A stretch of DNA of 18,754 bases, from NCBI GenBank assembly GCA_910578345.1, contig CAJTRA010000032.1, positions 1 to 18,754 on the forward strand, written 5' to 3'. Shown here piece after piece: positions 1 through 6,174 of the stretch. This DNA is from an uncultured Lachnospiraceae bacterium (GTDB lineage: Bacteria; Bacillota; Clostridia; Lachnospirales; Lachnospiraceae). Under the pieces are notes generated by a model. That model saw only the letters and a program-made list of their open reading frames with translations. It did not search any database and was not told where the DNA came from. Made by a program: the position numbers and the translations under genes. Each line of letters begins with the position of its first letter. Within the stretch, counting starts at the first letter, position 1.

Positions 1-482
1 TGAAGATTGTCATTGTGCGCAACCGAAATAAAAAGAGCGAATGCCTGTACCTGCTCAGCACCGACTGCAGTTTAAGTGATTCTGAGATTGTACGCATTTA
101 TGGAAACCGGTGGTCAATTGAATGCTTTTTCAAAGCATCAAAGTCCTTTTTAAAACTCGGCACGGAGTTCCAGAGCCGTACTTATGACGCCATGGTCAGC
201 CATACAGCAATTGTATTCACCAGGTATACCATACTGGAATGGATACGCCGTAAAGAAAATGATGAGAAAACTTATGGTGAGTTATTCTTCATGTTCTGTG
301 ATGACATCCGGGACATGGATTTAACCAGTGCACTTCAAAGCCTTATGGCTCTGTTTGCAGAGCAGCTTTCTGCTTTGTCGGCAGATATTACAGCCTGTAT
401 CAAAAGTAAAGTGACTGAATGGATGGACTCTCAGGCAGCATTTATACAGGCTTTGTTTGAAAATATCTGCTGGGAAAGTTGA
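1..482 (+). CDS. IS4-type transposase, C-terminal part (cut by window start)
   Basis: The frame is open to the left edge (codons from base 3 read KIVIVRNRNK), so the GTG at 15 is not the true start. Seen: the segment YGNRWSIECFFKASK fits the Y-x2-R-x3-E-x6-K signature of IS4-family DDE transposases, where the E is the third catalytic acid. The first two catalytic Asp residues would lie outside the window. About 100 residues of helical C-terminus follow, to a TGA at 480-482. The enzyme would cut and join the ends of its own insertion sequence. The 3' terminal inverted repeat cannot be fixed because the left end is not visible. It lies about 150 bp before glnA. Whether the full copy is intact is unknown. 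Confidence 0.85.
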   Translation, partial: KIVIVRNRNKKSECLYLLSTDCSLSDSEIVRIYGNRWSIECFFKASKSFLKLGTEFQSRTYDAMVSHTAIVFTRYTILEWIRRKENDEKTYGELFFMFCDDIRDMDLTSALQSLMALFAEQLSALSADITACIKSKVTEWMDSQAAFIQALFENICWES

Positions 483-491
483 GTTAATAAG

Positions 492-521
492 TTGACAAAT
501 GCATAAGACAGTTGGTATTAT
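492..521 (+). promoter_or_regulatory. Candidate housekeeping promoter for glnA
   Basis: TTGACA (492-497) and TATTAT (516-521) are separated by 18 bp, near consensus for the main vegetative sigma factor. The predicted transcript start, near 528, falls at the foot of the hairpin at 529-567. It lies 10 bp past the transposase stop, so it may belong to the insertion sequence end or to the native glnA upstream region. Inferred from sequence only. Confidence 0.5.
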
Positions 522-528
522 GATACAG

Positions 529-569
529 AACAAGGGCGTTCTCCGATAGGGAAAGAATGTCCTTGTTTT
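529..569 (+). terminator. 14-bp hairpin with short T run (terminator or glnA attenuator)
   Basis: Bases 529-542 pair with 554-567 without a mismatch, with two G-T wobbles and an 11-nt loop. TTTT follows at 566-569, then CG, so the U tract is short. It may end transposase transcription. Because the candidate glnA promoter would start transcription right at its foot, it could instead be an attenuator or a 5' stabilising hairpin in the glnA leader. Confidence 0.5.
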
Positions 570-636
570 CGTATGGGACTGAGATTATCGTATGGCGGCA
601 GACAGCCGGATCATGAAAGGGAGAAAGGAAGAGCGT

Positions 637-1971
637 ATGAGAAAGAATTATACAAGAGAAGATATCATACAACTGGTAGAGGACGAGGATGTGGAATTCA
701 TCAGGCTTCAGTTTACAGATATCTTCGGTAATCTGAAAAATATGGCGATCACGGCCAGTCAGCTTGAAAAGGCGCTGAACAATGAATGCATGTTTGACGG
801 TTCTTCGATCGAAGGATTTGCCAGGATCGAGGAATCAGATATGTATCTTCATCCGGATTTTTCCACCTGGGAGATTTTTCCATGGCGGCCGCAGCAGGGA
901 AAAGTGGCGAGGCTGATCTGTGATGTATACCGTCCGAACGGGCAGCCTTTCGAGGGAGATCCCCGCTATATTCTGAAAAGAGCGCTGCAGGAGGCAGACA
1001 AACTGGGATATACGTTCGAGGTGGGACCGGAGTGTGAATTTTTCCTTTTTAATACAGACGAAAATGCGATGCCGACGACGATTACGCATGAGAAAGCGGG
1101 TTATTTTGACTTAGGACCGATGGATTTCGGTGAAAATGCAAGGCGGGATATGGTGCTGACGTTAGAGGATATGGGTTTTGAGATCGAGGCATCCCATCAC
1201 GAGGTAGCGCCGGCCCAGCACGAGATCGACTTTCGCTACGATGAGGCGCTTGCGACGGCAGATAATATCATGACGTTTAAACTGGCTGTGAAGACCATCG
1301 CGCGCAGACACGGACTGCACGCCACCTTTATGCCGAAGCCTAAGTTTGGCGTGAATGGTTCCGGTATGCATATCAATATGTCGCTGTCCAAGGATGGCAG
1401 GAATATCTTTGCCGATGAGAAAGACCCGCTGGGGTTGAGCAAAGAGGCGTATTGTTTCATCGGCGGGATCATGAAACATATGAAGGGCATGACGGCCATC
1501 ACGAATCCGTTGGTCAATTCCTACAAGAGGCTTGTTCCGGGATATGAGGCGCCGGTGTATATCGCATGGAGCGCTACCAATAGAAGTCCCCTGATCCGTA
1601 TTCCCGCGTCCCGCGGCAACGCTACCAGGATCGAACTTCGGTGTCCTGACCCGTCAGCCAATCCCTATCTGGCGCTGGCAGTATGTCTGCGCGCCGGCCT
1701 GGACGGCATTGTGAATCATATCATGCCGCCCGAAAGCGTGGACTGCAATATCTTCCGGATGACAGAGGAGGAGAAGCGCTCCGGCGGGATCGAGGAGATT
1801 CCCGGTACTCTGATCGAGGCAGTTTACAGCATGGAGGCGGATGCGTTTATCAGAGAGGTGCTTGGAGACCATGTTTACCGCAGATATATCAAGGCCAAGA
1901 AGCAGGAATGGCATCAATACCGTATGCAGGTGACGGATTGGGAGATCAATGCATATTTGAATAACGTATAG
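637..1971 (+). CDS. glnA: Glutamine synthetase, type I alpha
   Basis: Converts glutamate, ammonia and ATP to glutamine, as a cytoplasmic dodecamer. I chose the ATG at 637 (444 aa, the usual GSI-alpha length) because an AAGGAAG ribosome site at 625-631 precedes it and the protein then begins MRKNYTRED as in relatives. An in-frame ATG at 592 would add 15 atypical residues. Seen: FDGSSIEGF (53-61), catalytic PECEFF (131-136), HHEVAPAQHEIDF (187-199), FMPKPKFGVNGSGMH (231-245), the flap Glu304 in PGYEAPVY, and NRSPLIRIP (315-323). Where adenylylated enzymes have a Tyr, this protein reads NIFRMTEEE, so adenylylation control is unlikely. An ANTAR regulator follows 44 bp downstream. Confidence 0.96.
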   Translation: MRKNYTREDIIQLVEDEDVEFIRLQFTDIFGNLKNMAITASQLEKALNNECMFDGSSIEGFARIEESDMYLHPDFSTWEIFPWRPQQGKVARLICDVYRPNGQPFEGDPRYILKRALQEADKLGYTFEVGPECEFFLFNTDENAMPTTITHEKAGYFDLGPMDFGENARRDMVLTLEDMGFEIEASHHEVAPAQHEIDFRYDEALATADNIMTFKLAVKTIARRHGLHATFMPKPKFGVNGSGMHINMSLSKDGRNIFADEKDPLGLSKEAYCFIGGIMKHMKGMTAITNPLVNSYKRLVPGYEAPVYIAWSATNRSPLIRIPASRGNATRIELRCPDPSANPYLALAVCLRAGLDGIVNHIMPPESVDCNIFRMTEEEKRSGGIEEIPGTLIEAVYSMEADAFIREVLGDHVYRRYIKAKKQEWHQYRMQVTDWEINAYLNNV

Positions 1972-2015
1972 ATTTGGTCTGCTTGTAAGCAAACGGCGTA
2001 AAAGGAGGTGGGCGA

Positions 2016-2564
2016 GTGGTCAATATTGTTGTGGTTTTGCCGAAGATTGAGGATGCCAGGGGAATCCGCAGTATCTTGATGAAAAATGGGATTCCGGTTT
2101 CGGCGGTGTGCTCTACAGGGGCGCAGACACTGCATCACCTCCGAGACTTAAATGACGGTATTGTCATATGCGGCTATAAGATGACAGATATGCTCTATCT
2201 GGAGCTGCAAGACTGTCTGCCGTCTGGGTTTGATTTGTTGCTGCTTGCCTCCCAGGCAGTGTTGAATGACTGCCTGAACAATGATATTATGTGTCTCGCG
2301 ATGCCCCTTAAGGTGCATGACCTGATCAACACCGTTGATCTGATGTACCAGGCGATCCTGCGCAGAAGGCGTAAGGCCAGGTCGAGGCCGAAGACACGTG
2401 ATCCGAAGGAAGAAGCGCTCATCCGGGAAGCGAAAGAAGTCCTGATGGCAAGAAACAATATGACGGAGCAGGAGGCCTACCGCTATATCCAGAAGTGCAG
2501 CATGGACAGCAGTACGAATATGGTGGAGACGGCGCAGATGGTCCTGACGATGATGCGGGATTAG
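2016..2564 (+). CDS. ANTAR-domain antiterminator-type regulator with degenerate receiver
   Basis: 182 aa, GTG start supported by a strong AAAGGAGGTG ribosome site at 2001-2010. Residues 1-105 resemble a response-regulator receiver: acidic pair E12-D13 and a Lys at 99 (MPLKVHDL). The beta-3 motif, however, reads IVICGYKM, with Gly53 where the phospho-acceptor Asp should be. A basic linker (RRRRKARSRPKTR, about 116-128) leads to a C-terminal three-helix ANTAR domain (about 131-180, EEALIREAKEVLMAR...). ANTAR proteins such as NasR, AmiR and EutV bind paired RNA hairpins and block terminators. The position behind glnA suggests nitrogen control. The RNA targets and the signal that replaces phosphorylation are unknown. 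No clear twin hexaloop motif was seen before glnA. Confidence 0.88.
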   Translation: MVNIVVVLPKIEDARGIRSILMKNGIPVSAVCSTGAQTLHHLRDLNDGIVICGYKMTDMLYLELQDCLPSGFDLLLLASQAVLNDCLNNDIMCLAMPLKVHDLINTVDLMYQAILRRRRKARSRPKTRDPKEEALIREAKEVLMARNNMTEQEAYRYIQKCSMDSSTNMVETAQMVLTMMRD

Positions 2565-2565
2565 A

Positions 2566-2804
2566 GGAATCGTCGTAACAGTTTGGCGTTCAATGTCATT
2601 TGGTTAAGCCGGACGCGCCTGGCATGATATGCTTCTCCTGCGGACGCGCTTTCGCTCGGTTCCAAACGCAACGGTACTAAATTCGTGAAAAACCTCATTA
2701 AGTGCCGGCGTTTTCCAACGGCCCTCAGGAGAAGCATATCATGTCAGACGCTGTGTCGTGGTTTAACTTAATGGCATTGCGGGTTGAATTGTTATGGAAT
2801 CGTC
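2566..2804. repeat. 221-bp imperfect palindrome flanked by 9-bp direct repeats
   Basis: Fills the gap between the ANTAR gene and dapF. GGAATCGTC occurs directly repeated at 2566-2574 and 2796-2804. The enclosed 2575-2795 folds back on itself. CATGATATGCTTCTCCTG (2623-2640) pairs perfectly with 2726-2743. Outer arms pair at 2575-2622 with 2744-2795, and inner arms at about 2657-2680 with 2700-2721, with many G-T wobbles and a loop near 2681-2697. No open frame is convincing. It could be a MITE-like non-autonomous element with target-site duplication, a large structured RNA, or both. It starts one base after the stop codon. Confidence 0.75.
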
Positions 2805-2825
2805 CTCCATAGTATGCTTTTCTTG

Positions 2826-2854
2826 TTGCAGGATCCTTTCCTTCCGGATATGAT
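2826..2854 (+). promoter_or_regulatory. Weak candidate promoter for dapF
   Basis: TATGAT at 2849-2854 is a good -10. TTGCAG at 2826-2831, 17 bp upstream, is a poor -35 match. It lies just outside the palindromic element and about 33 bp before the dapF start, so dapF could be transcribed independently of glnA. Confidence 0.35.
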
Positions 2855-2886
2855 ATAGATAAGGTTTATAGAAAAGGGGTGCAAAC

Positions 2887-3768
2887 ATGAAGTTCACGAA
2901 GATGCAGGGTTGCGGCAACGACTATATCTATATCAACGGTTTTACAGAAGAGGTCAGGCAGGAGGAGAAGCCGGACCTGGTGCGGCGCATCAGCGACAGA
3001 CATTTTGGGATCGGAGGCGACGGCGCGATCTTTATCAATCCGTCAGAGGAAGCAGATTTTGAGATGGAGATGTATAATGCCGATGGCAGCCGGGCGGAGA
3101 TGTGCGGCAACGGCATACGGTGCGTGGCGAAATACGTTTATGACAAAGGACTTACAGATAAAACTGACATAAGTGTCATAAGCTGCGGACAGATCAAGTA
3201 TCTGCAGCTTTTCTTAAAAGAGGGTAAAGTGGACTGCGTCAGGGTCAATATGGGGGCTCCGGAACTGCGGCCGGCATATATCCCGGTTTCTGCATGCGGT
3301 GGTGATATGGCGCAGAATGGCGGGCCGGAATCAGACCGGATCGTAGATTGTCCGATTATCGTGCAGGACAGGGAATATAAAATGACATGTGTGTCAATGG
3401 GAAATCCTCATGCGGTTGTGTTTCTGGATGATGTGGCAGGCTTAGAGATTGAGAAGATTGGTCCGTATTTCGAGCACCATGAGAGATTTCCGAAACGGAC
3501 CAACACGGAATTCGTTAAAGTGTTAGACAGGAAGACTGTGCAGATGCGTGTCTGGGAGCGGGGCACCGGTGAGACGCTGGCCTGCGGCACGGGATGTTGT
3601 GCGACAGTCGTCGCCTGTATCCTGAATGGCCTGACGGAGAACACAGTGACCGTGAAGCTGTTAGGAGGCGAGATTGTGATCACCTGGGATCAGGAAGAGA
3701 ATCTGGTCTATATGACCGGACCGGCGGAGACGGTATTTGACGGTGAGTTAGAATTCTATCCTGCATGA
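2887..3768 (+). CDS. dapF: Diaminopimelate epimerase
   Basis: Interconverts LL- and meso-diaminopimelate in the cytoplasm without a cofactor, supplying peptidoglycan and lysine synthesis. 293 aa. ATG at 2887 follows AAAAGGGGTG (2872-2881). Seen: N-terminal GCGNDYIYI (8-16, with Asn11), FGIGGDG (40-46), first catalytic Cys73 in EMCGNGIRC, substrate-binding GNPHAVVF (172-179), and second catalytic Cys233 in LACGTGCCAT. The two mirror-image Cys acid/base residues of the family are both present. A stretch at about 137-152 (CGGDMAQNGGPESD) looks like a short hydrophilic insertion. dapL lies 117 bp downstream with its own candidate promoter; its product makes the LL-DAP used here. Confidence 0.96.
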   Translation: MKFTKMQGCGNDYIYINGFTEEVRQEEKPDLVRRISDRHFGIGGDGAIFINPSEEADFEMEMYNADGSRAEMCGNGIRCVAKYVYDKGLTDKTDISVISCGQIKYLQLFLKEGKVDCVRVNMGAPELRPAYIPVSACGGDMAQNGGPESDRIVDCPIIVQDREYKMTCVSMGNPHAVVFLDDVAGLEIEKIGPYFEHHERFPKRTNTEFVKVLDRKTVQMRVWERGTGETLACGTGCCATVVACILNGLTENTVTVKLLGGEIVITWDQEENLVYMTGPAETVFDGELEFYPA

Positions 3769-3786
3769 AATCCTGTTAGATGACTC

Positions 3787-3815
3787 TTGACGCATTACCT
3801 GGAAAAATATAAGAT
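3787..3815 (+). promoter_or_regulatory. Candidate vegetative promoter for dapL
   Basis: TTGACG (3787-3792), 17-bp spacer, TAAGAT (3810-3815). This is a good match to the vegetative consensus with optimal spacing, in the gap between dapF and dapL. Confidence 0.6.
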
Positions 3816-3871
3816 TGATTTGGAATCAATAGGGAATGCTGGAGATAGAAATGCATCTCAGGAATGCATCT
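3814..3871 (+). promoter_or_regulatory. Dyad at the dapL transcription start and repeated AATGCATCT
   Basis: ATTGATT (3814-3820), TGG and AATCAAT (3824-3830) form a perfect 7-bp dyad overlapping the last bases of the -10 and the expected start site. This is a position typical of repressor operators. Further down the leader, AATGCATCT occurs twice (3850-3858 and 3863-3871), 13 bp apart, just before the ribosome site. No regulator can be named. Confidence 0.35.
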
Positions 3872-3885
3872 AAGAGGAGGAAACT

Positions 3886-5106
3886 ATGGTTAAAGTAAAT
3901 GATAACTATTTGAAATTACCCGGCAGTTATCTGTTTTCAACGATTGGGAAGAAAGTAAATGCATATACGGCAGCGAACCCGGATAAGAAGATTATCCGGC
4001 TGGGAATCGGCGATGTGACGCAGCCTCTCTCTGCATCGGTGATAGACGCTATGCACCGTGCAGTAGATGAGATGGTGGATGCGGCTACGTTTCGCGGGTA
4101 TGCACCGGATTTAGGGTATGAATTCTTAAGAAGCGCGATTGCAGAAAATGATTACCAGGCAAGAGGCTGCCAGATCGGGGCGGATGAGATCTTTGTGTCG
4201 GACGGTGCAAAGTGTGATTCCGGCAATATCCAGGAGATCTTTGCGCTGGATAATAAGATTGCGGTTTGTGACCCTGTCTATCCGGTCTATGTGGATACCA
4301 ATGTGATGGCTGGAAGAACGGGAACCTATGATATCGCGACAGAGAAGTGGAGCGATGTGATCTATATGCCCTGTACGGCGGAGAATGATTTCGCGCCGCA
4401 GCTTCCGAAGGAAGTGCCGGATCTGATCTATCTGTGTTTCCCCAACAACCCGACCGGTTCGACGATCAACAAGGCACAGCTAAAGGAGTGGGTGGACTAT
4501 GCAAATAAGCATGGTTCCGTGATCATCTATGATGCGGCTTATGAAGCCTATATTTCAGAAGAGGACGTGCCTCACACGATCTACGAGTGCGAGGGCGCCA
4601 GAACTTGTGCCATAGAGCTGCGTTCTTTCTCCAAGAATGCCGGTTTTACCGGGGTGCGTCTGGGATTTACGGTCATTCCGAAAGAACTGAAGGTGGGAGA
4701 GGTATCTCTGCACGCGCTTTGGGCGAGACGTCATGGAACGAAATATAATGGCGCACCGTATATTATCCAGAGAGCCGGGGAAGCTGTATACAGTGAAGCG
4801 GGCAAGAAGGAGACAAAGGAACTGGTTGCTTACTATATGAAGAATGCGGCTTATATTCTGGAGGGATTAAAGGCCGCGGGCTTCGAGGTGTCCGGCGGCG
4901 TCAATGCCCCCTATATCTGGTTAAAAGCGCCGAATCATATGACAAGCTGGGAATTCTTCGACTACTTGTTAGAGAATGCGAATGTGGTCGGTACACCGGG
5001 TTCCGGGTTTGGTCCCAGCGGTGAGACGTATTTCCGCCTGACGGCGTTTGGAAGTTATGAGAATACGGTGGAGGCAGTTGACAGGATCAGAAAGCTGTCG
5101 ATCTAG
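3886..5106 (+). CDS. dapL: LL-diaminopimelate aminotransferase
   Basis: A PLP-dependent class I/II aminotransferase that makes LL-diaminopimelate from tetrahydrodipicolinate and glutamate in one step, bypassing the succinyl or acetyl branches. 406 aa, near the usual family length. AAGAGGAGG at 3871-3879 precedes the ATG. Seen: N-terminal YLKLPGSYLFSTI (8-20), LGIGDVTQPL (39-48), FRGYAPDLGYEFLR (69-82), CFPNNPTG (184-191), YDAAYEAYI (215-223) with the PLP-binding Asp and Tyr, and SFSKNAGFTGVRLGF with the Schiff-base Lys250. The RGYAPDLGY and YDAAYEAYI motifs point to DapL rather than a general aspartate aminotransferase. DapF, encoded just upstream, uses its product. Confidence 0.95.
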   Translation: MVKVNDNYLKLPGSYLFSTIGKKVNAYTAANPDKKIIRLGIGDVTQPLSASVIDAMHRAVDEMVDAATFRGYAPDLGYEFLRSAIAENDYQARGCQIGADEIFVSDGAKCDSGNIQEIFALDNKIAVCDPVYPVYVDTNVMAGRTGTYDIATEKWSDVIYMPCTAENDFAPQLPKEVPDLIYLCFPNNPTGSTINKAQLKEWVDYANKHGSVIIYDAAYEAYISEEDVPHTIYECEGARTCAIELRSFSKNAGFTGVRLGFTVIPKELKVGEVSLHALWARRHGTKYNGAPYIIQRAGEAVYSEAGKKETKELVAYYMKNAAYILEGLKAAGFEVSGGVNAPYIWLKAPNHMTSWEFFDYLLENANVVGTPGSGFGPSGETYFRLTAFGSYENTVEAVDRIRKLSI

Positions 5107-5207
5107 CACGGAGTGCTGGTGTACAAGTTTGGAAGTAAACTTCCAAACTATCTATTGATGCAGTATCGCAAGCACAGCTTGCAATATGCAGGGTCCTGGC
5201 TCAGGAC
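5105..5207 (+). other. Run of four hairpins in the dapL 3' region
   Basis: Seen in order: AGCAC-GGA-GTGCT (5105-5117, overlapping the stop codon); GTTTGGAAG-TAAA-CTTCCAAAC (5127-5148, perfect 9 bp); GCAAG-CACAG-CTTGC (5168-5182, extendable outward with one bulge and one mismatch); GTCCTG-GCT-CAGGAC (5193-5207). None has a T run, and the true terminator follows. They may stabilise the mRNA 3' end or carry a regulatory role. No function is assigned. Confidence 0.5.
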
Positions 5208-5223
5208 ATGGGCAGTGAAGCGG

Positions 5224-5252
5224 ATTCCGGCTGGATATCAGCCGGAATTTTT
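5224..5252 (+). terminator. Intrinsic terminator after dapL
   Basis: ATTCCGGCTG (5224-5233) pairs perfectly with CAGCCGGAAT (5239-5248) around a GATAT loop. T bases follow through 5252. It separates the lysine genes from the flagellar operon, whose SigD -35 element begins 11 bp later. Confidence 0.88.
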
Positions 5253-5263
5253 CTTATCTCCCC

Positions 5264-5290
5264 TAAAGTCTTAACGGAATCATCCGATAA
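5264..5290 (+). promoter_or_regulatory. SigD (sigma-28) promoter of the flgM operon
   Basis: TAAA (5264-5267), 16-bp gap, CCGATAA (5284-5290). This closely matches the Firmicutes SigD consensus TAAA-N14-16-CCGATAT. The predicted start near 5297 gives a leader of about 33 nt. FlgM from this operon would feed back on its own sigma factor. Confidence 0.8.
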
Positions 5291-5315
5291 ACTTAGTGAA
5301 GGTAATTAACAGGAA

Positions 5316-5329
5316 AGGAGGAATCTCCT
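5316..5329 (+). promoter_or_regulatory. flgM ribosome site within a small hairpin
   Basis: AGGAG (5316-5320), GAAT, CTCCT (5325-5329) form a 5-bp stem that contains most of the Shine-Dalgarno and ends directly at the ATG. Such a stem could lower FlgM translation initiation. It is weak and may be chance. Confidence 0.35.
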
Positions 5330-5611
5330 ATGCGTATAGAAGCTTATACACAGGTACAACAGTTATACAACGCGACGAAACCTACTAAATTACAGGGGAA
5401 GACGCAGGCGTCGGCTACAGACCGGATTCAGATCTCCAGTATCGGCAAAGAGATCCAGACAGCGAAGAATGCGGTGGCGGCAGCGCCGGATATCAGAGAA
5501 GAATTGGTGGCGCCGATCAGGTCAGCCGTAGCGAATGGAACCTATCAGGTGAGCGCAGAGAGTTTTGCAGAGAAATTAATGCAGAAATACGAAGAAATCG
5601 AAGGTCTGTAG
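5330..5611 (+). CDS. flgM: Anti-sigma-28 factor FlgM
   Basis: Binds and inhibits the flagellar sigma factor (SigD/FliA) in the cytoplasm until the hook-basal body is finished and FlgM is exported. 93 aa, normal for the family. The ATG at 5330 has AAAGGAGG at 5314-5321. Seen: a polar, disordered-looking N-terminal half (1-50) with TDRIQISSIGKEI typical of FlgM, then the C-terminal helical sigma-binding part (about 50-93: DIREELVAPIRSAVANGTYQ, then SAESFAEKLM). First gene of the seven-gene operon; flgN follows after 24 bp. Confidence 0.93.
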   Translation: MRIEAYTQVQQLYNATKPTKLQGKTQASATDRIQISSIGKEIQTAKNAVAAAPDIREELVAPIRSAVANGTYQVSAESFAEKLMQKYEEIEGL

Positions 5612-5635
5612 ACACAGTGAAGGAGAGGGCTGAAC

Positions 5636-6154
5636 GTGGCGAGTTTAATGGAAGTCTTGATTGATGTTTTGGAACAGGAAAATCAGGAGTATGAGAAGCT
5701 GTTAAGCTTGTCCATGAGGAAAACTTCCGTCATTGTGTCTGAGGATCTGGCAGAATTAGCAAAAATCACGGATGAGGAGCAAATCATCGTAGGCAGAATC
5801 AATCGTCTGGATCATCAGAGAAACGAAGCTGTTAATGATATTGCGGATGTACTTAACAAGGATGTTGACAAACTTAAAATTGTAGATTTGATCAGAATGT
5901 TGGCGGCAAGGCCGGAAGAACAGGAAAAACTGGCGATTGTGTTCGATAAGCTGCGGGGGAATGTGCGCAGCGTCAAGAGAGTGAATGAGCAGAATCGTGA
6001 ATTGATCAACGATGCGCTGGAATTGGTGCGTTTTAATATGAATGTTCTTCAGGCGATGAATAAAGCTCCGGAGTCTGCGAATTATAACAGGGGCGCGTGC
6101 AATACCGGCGATATGATCGGGACGAGTCACATGACTTTTGATGCGAAACAGTAA
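5636..6154 (+). CDS. flgN: FlgN-family export chaperone
   Basis: 172 aa. The GTG start is supported by AGGAGAGGG (5621-5629); the ATG at 5648 is the alternative. An almost wholly helical, heptad-rich protein (about 1-145) with an unstructured, Asn/Gly-rich tail. It fits FlgN, the cytoplasmic chaperone that keeps FlgK and FlgL unfolded for export. Seen: MEVLIDVLEQENQEYEKLLSL at the start and VNEQNRELINDALELVRFNM near 118-137, both typical of the family. Position between flgM and flgK is the standard one. With two FlgK-type clients in this operon, it may serve both. Assignment rests on helical pattern and context, because FlgN diverges strongly. Confidence 0.85.
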   Translation: MASLMEVLIDVLEQENQEYEKLLSLSMRKTSVIVSEDLAELAKITDEEQIIVGRINRLDHQRNEAVNDIADVLNKDVDKLKIVDLIRMLAARPEEQEKLAIVFDKLRGNVRSVKRVNEQNRELINDALELVRFNMNVLQAMNKAPESANYNRGACNTGDMIGTSHMTFDAKQ

Positions 6155-6160
6155 TTGTTA

Positions 6161-6173
6161 AGGACGGTAAGAT
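6161..6173 (+). promoter_or_regulatory. flgK ribosome-site block shared with fliW
   Basis: The 13-mer AGGACGGTAAGAT lies immediately before flgK and recurs exactly at 11474-11486 immediately before fliW. It contains the AGGA Shine-Dalgarno core. The identity extends beyond what ribosome binding needs. Confidence 0.45.
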
Positions 6174-6174
6174 T

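Noticed and set aside
529..608. ANTAR twin-hexaloop RNA target before glnA
   Set aside because: The main hairpin has an 11-nt loop and the small CGGC-AGACA-GCCG stem (596-608) a 5-nt loop. Neither fits the six-base loop with A at 1 and G at 4, so I do not claim it.
592..636. Earlier ATG starts for glnA at 592 and 613
   Set aside because: They add residues not typical of GSI-alpha and lack a good ribosome site. The ATG at 637 has AAGGAAG and the usual N-terminus.
5107..5252. Riboswitch (for example lysine or SAM) in the dapL-flgM gap
   Set aside because: The stems are separate simple hairpins, lie downstream of dapL, and show none of the conserved cores I know.
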